Positions 22,294 to 33,094 of a DNA stretch of 43,644 nt are shown piece after piece (the first letter of the stretch is position 1; every line of letters begins with the position of its first letter). The stretch covers positions 1-43,644 of the forward strand of contig LRSR01006824.1 of assembly GCA_001579985.1 (NCBI GenBank), read 5' to 3'. The notes beneath the pieces were generated by a model that saw only the letters and a program-made list of their open reading frames with translations, was not told where the DNA came from and did no database searches. The DNA comes from Hypsibius dujardini (lineage: Eukaryota > Tardigrada > Eutardigrada > Parachela > Hypsibiidae). The position numbers were made by a program, and so were the translations under genes.

Positions 22294-25200
22294 TCAAGGG
22301 CAGGATTGCTCGTCCGTTCCACCGTGGCAGTCGGGCACCCCATCGCAGCGCCAAGTCCGGGGAACACAGCGACCCCTCAGGAGCTCGTCATTGTCGCGGT
22401 AATCGCACCACATGTTAGCGGGATCACTGCAAGGCTGTTCGGTGGCGGCGCCCTCGAACAACCCCAATCCCACCACCGACACGGACAAGGGCAGAGAGGT
22501 CGACGGAGAGTTGGGGCAGTTAACTTCATCGGTTCCTCCGAAGCAGTTACTCATTCCATTGCATCGCCACCTCGCAGGCAGACAGCGTCCCCCCAGGCCG
22601 TGTTCGTAGCGACACCAGAAGTTGGTCGGATCACGGCACGGTTGGGGCGTATCGGACATGACCAGTTCTTCCAATGGAGATGGGCTGTCGAGGTTGACTG
22701 CGGATGAAGGGACACTTTGGAGGCCTGCGGGCTTGCTACTTCCGGGGCAGTTGGCTTCGTCGACCCCGTCGAGGCAGTCGCGACCGCCATCACAGAAAAA
22801 GCTCGCCGGAACACATCGCCCCACACCGGGCATACCCGGTTGCCGGCACCAGACAGCTCCGTAGTCCTTGCAAGGACGCTGCGAAGAAGTGTCTTCGAAG
22901 AGGTCCAGCGAACCGCTGGGCGACGAGGTTGTCGGGGCCTGGACCGCTGGGCAGTTCTCCTCGTCGCTGTTGTCGTCGCAGCTGGGGAACCCGGTGCAGC
23001 GATACCGCATGGGGATACACTCTCCGGATGTGCACTTGAACTCATCGATCCGGCATGGCGTGTTACGCTGTGTCGAGGACGTAAATAGGGTCTGCCAAGA
23101 AAGTAATTGAGAATATAGGAAGAAATCAACTGAGTACAAACTCGTTTGCTGCCAAATAACACACGGGACTGTATCGGAGTTTACATTAAACAGTGTTTAT
23201 ATATTGTGTTTCACTATATAATAGATATTATTATGTTTAAAAATATTATATATATTGTATTATTATATTATTATTACATTACATTCTATCTATTGTGTCA
23301 TATTACATTGCATTATATATTATAGTACCGGTATATGGTGTATTATAAGCACTATTTTATATTATAATGTATACGTTTTCAAATATGTCAAACTTAATAA
23401 AAATGAGCGGATTTAGATATTTTTGGCTTTTTTTAGTTTAATTTTTTGTAAAACGGACACTTTGTTTGAAGAGACAAAATTGAAACATCTTTTCCGTACA
23501 AATTCTTCCTAATACCTTTTTTAATTGTTCGGTGTCACTTGGAGTCGCTATATTTTTTAATGCTTTATTATATATTATATATACGTAGCTAATTTTTATA
23601 CTTTAATGATGTAATGGTGCTAACGCAGTACCGAGTTTTATTTATTTAAATATTTTAATGATAGCATCGGTGTTCTTTTTGATTGTGAACTTTTTAAGCA
23701 AGCGTGTGACTCATCGGCTCACCGGTACAGTGTATCGTGAAGGGCTCCTGACTGGACAGCCTATCTCGTCGCTTCTATCAAAGCAGTCCACGCCGCCGTC
23801 ACATTTCCAGGTCTTAGGGATGCAACGTCCCGTACTGGCAGTGTCGCGAGAGAGGCACCAGAAGTTGTCCGCGCTGTCACGGCAAGGTTGTGGGGAAGTG
23901 GATACATCGAACGTGGCAAGGCCGGTACTGCGAGTAGTCTGCTGAAAAGAATCAAATTGGCAGCATCATTATCATGTCAAAGAAGGAAATTTGAAAGCTT
24001 GCGACCTTTGAAAATTTTAATCAAATTGATTTAGCTAAAATTGAGTCACTGAAGATTTTAGTTTAAGTTTTGTTAGTAACACAAACTTTTAGTCCGGCGT
24101 CAGTCGAAATGGGTTGACTGTTTGCTATTTCAGTTTCCCCAAAATGTTTTCGGACTAAGTTTAAGCCAGAAATTCGTTTTTAAGGGTTTTGGTTTGCTTT
24201 TCTTCATTTTTTTTACTTTAGTTTTGCCATTGCTGACAGATTTCTTTCTACATCGTCAGAATGGCACATGTATCAATCAGTAAAAACTGTAATTCCCCAC
24301 TTACCGCCGCAGTGACCTCCATTTTGGCAGAGCAATTGCGCTCGTCGGTTCCACCGTAGCAGTCCGTATCGCCGTCGCAGATGTACCTTGTCGGCACGCA
24401 ACGCCCTCGAGTTTGCGGAGGGTGCGAGTACTGCAGCTGGCACCAAAAGTACTCTCCGTCTAGGTTGCACGGTTGCGGGCTGTCGGACTCCACAAACGGT
24501 GCCAGACCGCCCGACACGAGCAGGGTTATCACGGGGTTCGTAGTGGTCGGCTGAAAAGAATAAAATACTACATCATCACCGAACTGTTGCCTATAAATAC
24601 AGAATAGCCATGCCAAAAATATCAAAACTCGAAAATGAAAGCGGCGCATTTAGATAAAAAACACATAACGCTCTGAATTGATGGTGTTATCTGAGGGTTG
24701 TTTGCCCATTGCTTCGAGTAAGATGTAACTATGGCCAAGAAAGAAAATCCACCTCGTAAAGTAAAATGTAGTGCTCCGTCCGAAGTAGGCTTATCAAACC
24801 TATTGGGAGTTTCATGAGTCAAATTATTTTTCAGAAATTGAAAGGACCCTCATGTCCTTTAAAAAATGGTTTGAAAGGTCCAGTGGTTGTTGATTGCTAG
24901 TCGGTTGTGTCATTTTTGTTAGTTTTTATTCTTGTTCCCACTTGCATTTTTAAACTGAAATTAAAGTCACGAAGTTAGCTCTTAAAAGTATTACTTTAGT
25001 TTTTTAAGTTCATATTACTTCTGCCAAGCCCCTAAGCACCATTCGAGTTGCAATTATAGAACTGAAGATTTTTTATTTTCATTTAGCAAATACAATTTTT
25101 ATTAAAACTGTAGTTAAAATGATTTAATTATTTTTTGTCCCTACTTAATGTTTATACTGAAATTAAAGTTACGAAATTAATTACTAAAAGTGTTAGTTGC

Positions 25201-25865
25201 TTTATCAAGTTTATATTAGTTTGCCATCCATAAGTAGATATTTACATCATTAGAGTTGCATTTGTACTAATCTTAACAGCGGTCTATTTTCAACTTCAGC
25301 TTACCGCCGAAATAGTGAAACCAATTCTGGCAGAGCAGTTTCGTTCGTCGGTCCCACCGTAACAGTCCACATCACCGTCGCAGATGAACCTCTTCGGCAC
25401 ACAGCGTCCTCGGTGAGAGTACTGCAGCTGGCACCAAAAGTACTCTTCGTCGCTGTTGGCGCAAGGTTGCGGGCTGTTGGATTCCACAAACGGTGCCAGA
25501 CCGGCCGACGTGGACAGGGTGGTATTGGGGTTTGGAGTGGTAGTCCCGGGACGAAGAAAGAAGCGGGCAAGCGTGCTGTTCACGGGGGAATGACGGCAGG
25601 CTTCGTTGTTTGAGCTGCTGCTCTCGCATCCGAAGGGACAGTCCTGAAGGAAGACCGGCTCTTCACCGTGTGTGCAGCTGTAGAGGGCGGTCAGATCAAT
25701 GTCAACCGGTTCGACACCGTCATCCTCTAGACCCGGCTCGCAGAAGCGGGCAATGGTCGAGCCGCAAAAGTTCCAGTTGGACTTGCAGCAGCCACCAAGG
25801 ACGGAGGATGCACTGGCGAAGAGTACTATCATTAATAACATACCCTTGGTATGTTGAGCAATCAT
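22294..25865 (-). CDS. Secreted LDLa protein with a Cys-rich N-terminal domain, LDLa gene 3
   Basis: Exons: 25865-25305, 24550-24305, 23941-23723, 23091-22294. They sum to 1824 bases (607 aa plus TGA), and all introns are phase 0. The third exon's acceptor has CAGCAG, so it may start at 23941 or 23938 without frame change. [16 protein letters not shown] is the signal-peptide core; MIAQHTKG may be an extension of it. Residues 25-95 form a compact region with CC, C, C, then C...DCPFGC...C that I do not recognise. Seven LDLa modules follow, six of the FWC type with GGTDE-like calcium loops and one canonical, joined by Ser/Thr/Pro linkers. The protein ends right after the last module, without the NDHRG tail of genes 1 and 2. 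The nearest relative is the pseudogene to its left. Confidence 0.9.
24005..24236. repeat. AT-rich inverted-repeat family member
   Basis: Lies in the 23942-24304 intron of LDLa gene 3. The right end in reverse reads CAGCAATGGCAAAACTAAAG, like the copy at 34078-34375. The left edge is unclear. Confidence 0.4.
24930..25232. repeat. AT-rich inverted-repeat family member
   Basis: Lies in the 24551-25304 intron of LDLa gene 3. It holds two half-copies of a GAAATTAAAGT.ACGAA word about 190 bases apart, and its right end in reverse reads GGATGGCAAACTAATA. Confidence 0.35.
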
Positions 25866-26600
25866 ATTTGGAGGTTGATTTGAAGGGGAGGAAAATTATC
25901 TCTCACGGGAAAGAAAATCTTAATTTAGCGGAGTGTCTCCACTTGTTGGTCTTCTATATACAGCTTTGAATTCACGGCAGGCTAGTTGCCTGAACCTTCG
26001 TCTAGGTGTATCTGTCTCGTGATCATCATATATCCGTTTCTTCGAGTTCGTATCTGCAAGGGAGAACTTCGGCATACCAGCTGACGAGCTTTCTGTGAAC
26101 TATGAACTACGAAAATTTTTTGCTGCCAACCCGGAATGGGTGTGGGGAACGTTTCTTTTTTTGACGGGTCTTGAAGCCTTTAGTGTCGGGTTAGTTGACG
26201 GCGGAAACTGATTCATATCTCTCCAGTGGTGCTGCCTGTGTTTCTTTCTTGTCTGCGAAAATGTTGTTGCCTGTTGTTGTTGTCGTTGGTGGCGATTGCA
26301 TCATCTGTAAGCACCTGGATATCTTCTTCGCCTGATTGCGGACACTCAAGTATGGCCTACTTGCCGGACCCACATGATCGACGGAGCCACGCGCCATGAC
26401 CTTGAAGGCCTGAAATGTCTTTGCGCCAATCTTGCGCGCAATCGGATTGTTTCGAGGAAGGCTTTCTCGACTACATCACTCGTTTTCTGTAGTCGAATAT
26501 GTCTGTCAAGGCTTGACGTTCGTACATCTCTGGCCAAATTATTTTCCTAACCGTTTTGGAGGACGCCCAATCCATGCTAATTTTTTACATTTTTCCGCAT

Positions 26601-28776
26601 ACCTACAGGCACACTATAATTAACTAAGCTACCATGTAATAGTTTAATTGTTAATTGAACTAGTAAATCTTTTAGGGAAGGAAATGTATACAGGCAGAGA
26701 TTCTGGAACAAAATTTTGTGTCTGTTGCACAGAATCAGAAATTGATGTGCCTACGCCCTCCTGAGACCTCAATACGCGCCTGACCTTCCTAATTCATCAG
26801 ATATGGCAGATTCTCCAATTCCCGCGTAAGGCCTCTGATATCCGTAAAAGCGTATCAAAAAAGAAGGCGAACACTTGTTCCGTCAATGGTCGTTCTGCTT
26901 TATGTGATCTTTTTCTAGTGCGCTCATTTGAAATGTATTGCCATCCTTTTTTATTCAACTCCACTTGTACAGTGCAAATCACTACTACTAATCAAACTAC
27001 AAAAGCCTACAATATGTCAATTTTAAAGCGTAAATTTAGCTTTCGGACGAAAGACTATGCTACGATTGAACGGCTGTCATTTCTTGAAATTTCCCCGTAT
27101 GCCATTGACTTTAGGATCGTTGGGCCAGCGTCTCGTAATAACATTCGGATTATGTGGCCGCCGGTTGCCGGGGAGAAAGTCCTCCCCACGCGCGTTGAAA
27201 AACTTCTTTCCTGCGGCTACAAACCTCGTCTCATAGGAATAAGCCCCTTGGCGGTCTTCAAATTGCCGCCGCACTAAGCCGACGTAAACATGTTTCTCTG
27301 GGGAGTTGGCGTTCAGCTTGTTCACCTGGCTGCGAACCCTCTGCGGGTTCATCACCGTCATCCCGTTGTCGAGCTTCACCTCGCGTAACTCACCACCTTT
27401 TGTGATGCCGACTTTGTAGTATGCTTTCGTTGTTTCGTTGCGAATTTCGTAGAAGTAGTGTATACCCTTGTGGTTGAGGTTGTTCCCATTCATAGTTCCG
27501 CTTTTTTTACCGCTTTTTCTGCTTCCCCGTCCACGGGGTTGGGATTCTCCGTCACTGGTGAAGCCATCACCGCCACCGCTACCATCACCGCCACCGCCAC
27601 CGCCACCGCCACCAGTGTTACCACTGTTTCCGCCGTTGATACTGCCATGTCCAGTAGAATTCCTCGCGGGAACTAGCTTTAAACCCAAATTCACACCGCC
27701 GTACACGAGACTGTTGCCGTTCCTTCGAAACGCCGACGGCACCCAGGAGCATTCCGTCGCTGGGTTCCATTCGAAATCTCTCGAGCCTTCCCAGGGGAAA
27801 CCGAGGCTTGCCATGTAGCTCTCTAACCCTTTAAGTTTTTGCACTTTCTTGTCTCTGATGCCGTCGGACAGTTTCCGATGTAAGCCCGCTTGATCGCCTT
27901 GGCGCAACCATCGCTCCACAAGTCCTGGCAGTGAGGGAGAGAAGTGCATCGTCTATTCACTATTGTGAGCATTTGTTGCGAGCGCGAAATTACCTGCCAG
28001 GCCATAAAACAGCCTGCAAGATATTAACACAAACGACAAAATCGTTAAAAACATTCAACTTCGAGATCTGATCACTGATTCGTCCCTTTTGAAGGCCTTA
28101 CCAACTTTCGCCTTCTAACTATTCGAATTAGTGATCAGGAACCAGAAAAACAAGGGCCCAAAATAATTGTAAAACGAAAATGTTCCACAAATACTTTCCC
28201 TTTCGAATCGTCTAATTGGCAAACGTTGGTGAAGCCCATGAGACATGGCATATAGAGTTAAAATGTTCTTAAAATGCTAAACCGAACATTTTTCTGATTG
28301 TGGTAAGCAGTGCTCTTTAGTGGTATCCCAAAACATGGAAAATCGTGAGTTTAAAGTTTTTTTAGGAATTTTTAAAGCTAAAACTGATGAAAGCTGATGA
28401 AAGGATAAAATGGCAAAACTCAGGAGTTTCAGGATTATAACAAAATTGGCAGTAAGATCTTCCGAGGTGTTTTATGGCCTGGCAGTTAAATGCATGCGCG
28501 CGACAGTCCACACACTGAATAGATCATTCATTCCTCTTGCAGCCTATGTGGTTGTCTAGCACTTTGGGCGACCTCCTGTGCATGTAGATCTCTTTTCCAT
28601 TTCGATAAAAAATTGTTCCCCTCCCCCTGAAGTTAGGGTTATACTGTAAGTACTATTAACAATTAGAGGAAACCAATAAATTGGTCATTAATTAGGTACA
28701 ATATAATCATAACAAGGTATGAAGGCTCAAATTCTAGCACGTTCCCTTGCTGCCTCACTGCTTAAGACTATTCAGA
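26601..28776. repeat. Duplicated 2-kb unit, copy A
   Basis: Copy A matches 30682-32727 over its whole length, including both flanks of the URI-like gene. It starts near ACCTACAGGC and ends near TTAAGACTATTCAG. Beyond the right end the copies diverge; copy A is followed after 17 bases by the target duplication of the hAT-type element. Confidence 0.8.
27077..27949 (-). CDS. Protein with probable URI/GIY-YIG-like domain, copy A
   Basis: Single exon, 290 aa. Residues 1-100 are an unrecognised polar region. Residues 113-129 are almost only Gly and Asp, then comes a basic linker (RGRGSRKSGKKSG). Residues 163-265 resemble the URI branch of the GIY-YIG fold: YFYEIR at 165, YYKVGIT at 177, an R-led helix RVRSQVNKL at 204, YSYE with E240, and FLPGNR near 258. 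Such domains with a PGN end occur in bacterial polymorphic-toxin nucleases and in mobile-element endonucleases. Catalysis and cell target are inference. No signal peptide is visible. The start is the first ATG in frame; an overlapping 60-aa frame from 28005 is also conserved in copy B but stops early. The paralogue is at 31177-31895. Confidence 0.65.
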   Translation of the reverse strand: MHFSPSLPGLVERWLRQGDQAGLHRKLSDGIRDKKVQKLKGLESYMASLGFPWEGSRDFEWNPATECSWVPSAFRRNGNSLVYGGVNLGLKLVPARNSTGHGSINGGNSGNTGGGGGGGGGDGSGGGDGFTSDGESQPRGRGSRKSGKKSGTMNGNNLNHKGIHYFYEIRNETTKAYYKVGITKGGELREVKLDNGMTVMNPQRVRSQVNKLNANSPEKHVYVGLVRRQFEDRQGAYSYETRFVAAGKKFFNARGEDFLPGNRRPHNPNVITRRWPNDPKVNGIRGNFKK

Positions 28777-28801
28777 AACGAAACCGCTTCACTTTCGGAA
28801 C

Positions 28802-29428
28802 TAGAGGTGTGCAAACCGCACCGCAGACCGCACCGCACCGCCGCAAACCGCGCGGCGGTCCGCCGCGGTGCGGTTTTGGAGTGCTCGCGGTCTGCGGTGC
28901 GGTTGCGGTTAAGAAGTCTGCGGTTGCGGTTTTGCCTTTTTTAACCGCCGCAAACCGCGAAATATCTAAAAAACCAATTTAATTGTGCACGATAACTCTT
29001 TCCGTAGTTTGCACCACATGGCGCGTCATTTGTTTACGCTAGTAAGTTAGGGTTCTTGCTTTTAATCGGTTCGCAAGTCACTGGAGTCCATAAATGGAAC
29101 AGAACTGTGCGTTAAACCAGCTGTTCCGATTTAAAGACAACTTTGCCCTATGTTCGGGACTTCTGGTACTTTTTCACGATGACATTGGTGCTGCCATTTC
29201 GCTTCTCGAAATTTCGAAAGGCAGACGACATTCTGTTTTTGTACAGTAAAAGAGACAAATTTTGATCGAATCGAGCGGTTTCTGCGGTGCGGTTGCGGTT
29301 AAGAAAAATTTATCCGCCGTCCGCGGCGGTGCGGTTTTGTCAGTTTTTCGCGGTGCGGTGCGGTCGTGGTTAAAAAATTGGGCTGCGGTGCGGTTTGCGG
29401 ATTGATTTTTTTTAATCGTGCACAACTA
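28802..29428. mobile_element. Non-autonomous hAT-type element
   Basis: The 8-base word TTCGGAAC flanks the unit exactly on both sides (28794-28801 and 29429-29436). The left end TAGAGGTGTGCA and the reversed right end TAGTTGTGCA are imperfect terminal inverted repeats of the form seen in hAT elements, which make 8-base target duplications. Two GC-rich zones of GCGGTGCGGTTGCGG-like repeats (28810-28960 and 29276-29400) lie inward of each end, in opposite orientation. There is no transposase frame. Confidence 0.8.
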
Positions 29429-29507
29429 TTCGGAACGCTGCAAATTTCATCAAGACCGGGAGAATATTGATGAGGGCATGCCAAAAATTTACGCCGCCTT
29501 ACGGAGT

Positions 29508-29675
29508 AGTGTATTACCCCTTTGGATATGTGACCTTGAAAATTGGGGGTTTTTTTCAAGATCATCGAGTTCCCCACTGTTTTACGAAATTTTATTTTAG
29601 GTCTTGGTTACCAATTAAGGATGTGGCGCTTGAGCTGGCCAAAAAGTTAACCATCGTTTTAAGGATCAAAGCTCG
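29508..29675. repeat. Dispersed repeat, copy 1
   Basis: Shares an ordered series of words with 40990-41165, including TACCCCTTTGGATAT, TGTGGCGCTTGAGCTGG and TTTTAAGGATCAAAGCTC. It is non-coding. Confidence 0.6.
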
Positions 29676-29784
29676 TGCTGCACTTGCATTAACTAAACCA
29701 GTTTCGTGAGGTTCTTTTCTTGCTTAAAATTTTGAGAAAAACGGATGAAACCAACAGCATGAAGTTCGGTGTAAATAAGAATCT

Positions 29785-29982
29785 GCCTACCATGCCATGT
29801 GAGGTGATCTTCCCATGCTTATTCTGTTTCTCTCGCTGAAACAGTTTCATCAGAATCACCGCGTACATTGGAATGCTTAGAATTTCCGGGAGACTGAAGC
29901 ACAACAGCTCCTCCATCCAAGCGTTCATACGCTGCTGCGACCGGTCAATCAAGCAGGTCGAATCCTCGGGAACGGCGTCCAT
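29785..29982 (-). CDS. Possible first exon of a serpentine receptor (weak)
   Basis: From the ATG at 29982, a short polar segment is followed by a hydrophobic stretch (LLCFSLPEILSIPMYAVILM) and a basic loop, as in the N-terminus and first helix of a seven-helix receptor. A GTAGGC donor follows near 29790. No later exons are found; the sequence to the left is a dispersed repeat. It is probably a gene fragment or a chance frame. Confidence 0.25.
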
Positions 29983-30229
29983 CCGTCGGCGAACGATCAA
30001 CGATCATCAATCTTGCCTCACCGTCAGCGGCTGTTCCGTCCTTGACTGTCTGTGTAGTACAGCTGCTTGCAGCTTACTTGCAAACTTTTGATTTGGTGTG
30101 GTTTGACAAACAAGACTACACGTTGTTTGACTGGTGATCATTTCAAACCGGCTTATCGATCAATCAACTCAGTATACGCATTACGAATTTCGTTGCCCAG
30201 AAATCTTGATTTGTTGTCGTTTTCTTCGA

Positions 30230-30427
30230 TTGATTCATGTCTGGGGATCCATCAAAATTGAGCTGGCGAAAGACACTTCCATCAGAACCGTGCAGGATAT
30301 TGCATGTGCTGTCCCGGAATGGCGGAACAAGCTGGTCACTCGGGAGTACTGCGAGGCTTTGTGGGAGAGTATTCTGAACCGCATCGCTGCAGTCATTGCG
30401 AGCAAGGGGGTGCGAATCAAGTACTAA
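30230..30427 (+). pseudogene. Tc1/mariner transposase relic (C-terminus)
   Basis: About 60 residues resemble the C-terminal end of Tc1-type transposases: HVWGSIKIEL, a helix with EWRNKL, then a closing AVIASKGVRIKY before the stop, like the family's AVIAAKGGxTKY. Nothing upstream encodes the catalytic DDE domain, so this is a short decayed fragment. Confidence 0.5.
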
Positions 30428-31176
30428 TCGCTTGATTGACTGTTTGTTTTTGGTCTGAATTTGTTAAGGCAGTCTGTCACCCATTTTCAGTTTCCACTGT
30501 GCCAAATTTCAGTTTTAATTTTCAAATATACTTTCCAAATGAGTTCAGTCTATTTCCTTGTGTTTGGTGACCAGATTTCGGCCGGTTTTTGCTTTAAGAA
30601 ATTCAAACTTTATAACATGTGTAGTCTTGCGGCTCACGATACGTCAAATCAAAAGTATGCAAGTAACCTGCAAGTACCTGTACCTACAGGCAAAATATAA
30701 TTAATTCAGCTGCCATGTAATAATTTAATTGTTAATTGAACTACTGTATAATTAATGTACTAGTAAATCTTTTAGGGGAGGGAATGTATACATGCACCGG
30801 TTCTGGAAAAAAAATTTGTGCCTGTGGCACAGAATCAGAAATTGGTGTGCCTACGCCCCCCTGAGACCTCAATACGCACTTGACCCTTCTAATTCATCAG
30901 ATATGGCAGATTCTCCAATTCCCGCGTAAGGCCTCTGATATCAATAAAAGCGTATCTAAAAGAAGGCGAACACTTGTTCCGTCAATGATCGTTCCTGCTT
31001 CATGTGACCTTTTTCTAGTGCGCTCATTTGAAATGTATTGCCATCCTTTTTTATTCAACTCCACTTGTACAGTGCAAATCACTACTGCTAATCAAACTAC
31101 AAAAGCCTACAATATGACAACTTTAAGGCGTAAATTAAGCTTCGGGGCGGAAGACTATCTCACGATTGAACGGCTG

Positions 31177-31895
31177 TCACTTCTTGAAGTTACCCCGTAT
31201 GCCATCGACTTTAGGATCGTTGGGCCAGCGTTTCGTAATAACATTCGGATGATATGGCCGCCGGTTGCCGGGGAGAAAGTCCTCCCCACGCGCTTTGAAA
31301 AACTTCTTTCCTCGGTCCACAAACCTTGTCTCATAGGAATAAGCCCCTTGGCGGTCATTAAATTGCCGCCGCACTAAGCCGACGTAAACATGTCCCTCTG
31401 GGGAGTTGGCGTTCAGTTCGGCCACCTGGCTGCGAACCCTCTCCGGAATCATCACTGTCTCCTCGTTTTCGCGCGCTTTATCGCATAACTGCTGTTTTGC
31501 GATGCCGACTTTGTGGTATATTCCCGTTGTTTCGTTANNNNNNNNNNNNNNNNNNNNNNNNNNNNNNNNNNNNNNNNNNNNNNNNNNNNNNNNNNNNNNN
31601 NNNNNNNNNNNNNNNNNNNNNNNNNNNNNNNNNNNNNNNNNNNNNNNNNNNNNNNNNNNNNNNNNNNNNNNNNNNNNNNNNNNNNNNNNNNNNNNNNNNN
31701 NNNNNNNNNNNNNNNNNNNNNNNNNNNNNNNNNNNNNNNNNNNNNNNNNNNNNNNNNNNTGTAGCGCTCTAACCCTTTAAGTTTTCGCACTTTCTTGTCC
31801 TTGATACCGTCGGACAGTTTCCGATGTAAGCCCGCTTGATCGCCTTGGCGCAACCATCGCTCCACAAGTCCTGGCAGTGAGGGAGAGAAGTGCAT
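31177..31895 (-). CDS. Protein with probable URI/GIY-YIG-like domain, copy B (gapped)
   Basis: Paralogue of the 27077-27949 protein, interrupted by the assembly gap. The first 45 residues and the last 120 or so are nearly the same. Right of the gap, TTGIYHKVGI is open and in frame with the PERVRSQV segment, the YSYE glutamate and the PGNR end, so the copy looks intact apart from the unknown middle. Between KVGI and the PERV helix the sequence (AKQQLCDKARENEET) differs almost fully from copy A. The true length is unknown because the N run may not be to scale. Confidence 0.6.
31538..31759. other. Assembly gap (222 N)
   Basis: A run of N inside copy B of the 2-kb unit. Its place at the Gly/Asp-rich repeat of the gene suggests the repeat blocked assembly. 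Confidence 0.99.
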
Positions 31896-32727
31896 CGTCT
31901 ATTCACTATTGTGAGCATTTGTTGCGAGCGCGAAATTACCTGCCAGGCCATAAAACAGCCTGCAAGATATTAACACAAACGACAAAATCGTTAAAAACAT
32001 TCAACTTCGAGATCTGAGAACTGATTCGTCTCTTTTGAAGGCCTCATCAACTTTCGCCTTCTGATTATCCGAATTAGTTAGTGATCAGGAACCGGAAAAA
32101 TAAGGGCCCAAAACATTATAAAACGAAACTGTTTCACAAATACTTCCCCTTTCGAATTGTCTAATTGGCAAAAGTTGGTAAAATTCAAGAGACATGACAG
32201 AGTTGAAATGTTCTTAAAATTTTAAACCGTTTAAAACATTTTTCTGATTGCGGTAAGCAGTTCTCTTTAGTGGTAACCCAAAACATGGAAACTCTTGAGT
32301 TTAACTTTTTTTAGGAATTTTTAACGCTTAAACTGATGAAAGCTCCTAAGTTTAAAGATAAAATCGCAAAACTCAGGAGTTTCAGGGTTATAACAACACT
32401 AGCGATAAGATCTTTCAAGGTATTTGATGGCTTGGCCGTTAAATGCGTGCGCGAGACAGTCCACACACTGAATAGATCATTCATTCCTCTTGCAGCCTAT
32501 GTGGTCAGCTAGCACTTTGGGCGGCCTCCTAAGCACGTAGAGCTCTTTCCATTTTAGTAAAAAATCTTTCCCCTCTCCCTTAAGTTAGGGTTATACTGTA
32601 AGTACTATTAACAATTAGCGGAAACTAATAAATTGGTCATTAATTAGGTGCCATATAATCATAACAAGGTATGAAGGCTCAAATTCTAGCACGTTCCCTT
32701 GCTGCCGCACTGCTTAAGACTATTCAG

Positions 32728-33094
32728 GAAAGAATCCTGAAAGTGCGTTTCTGCGCTGTCATACCAAAAGTGCAAGACATTGGAATTCTTTGAAAGTATT
32801 TTACCAAGGTGCAGACGTCGGTTTTATCAAGGAGTTGCGTGCAGTGGAGCGTCCAGGCAGTATCCAAGGGAAGAGTTCAGCGCACGCAAAACTTGTTCAT
32901 GTACCCTCCTCTATAGTCGTCAGCGCTTTTTCAAGCTCTGTGACATAGAACCAACGAACCAAGGGTTGGGACTTGCCCTACTTATTAGTCCCCTGACGGG
33001 CTAAAGCAGAGCCGTAAAGAGAAAACATTCAGGAAACTCGGGCGTTTGATTCGAGCTACATGACTTCGATCGTTACAGTCCGAATACTCGTAGG
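32728..33094. other. Intergenic, nothing recognised
   Basis: Sequence between copy B and the J-domain gene. A 74-codon open frame (32780-33004, +) resembles nothing known. Confidence 0.4.

Larger units (their letters stand above)
28777..30681. other. Spacer between the two 2-kb units
   Basis: It contains the hAT-type element, a dispersed repeat, a possible receptor first exon and a transposase relic, each listed separately. The remaining sequence shows nothing. Confidence 0.5.
30682..32727. repeat. Duplicated 2-kb unit, copy B
   Basis: Copy B of the unit at 26601-28776, in the same orientation about 4 kb away. It contains the N gap. Confidence 0.8.

Noticed and set aside
27458-27818. Plus-strand Pro/Ser- and Thr-rich frames
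   Set aside because: Shadows of the Gly/Asp-rich linker of the URI-like gene on the other strand.
27823-28005. Overlapping 60-codon minus frame with several cysteines
   Set aside because: Conserved in both copies, but the DNA there is near-identical, so conservation is not informative; it stops without joining the URI frame.
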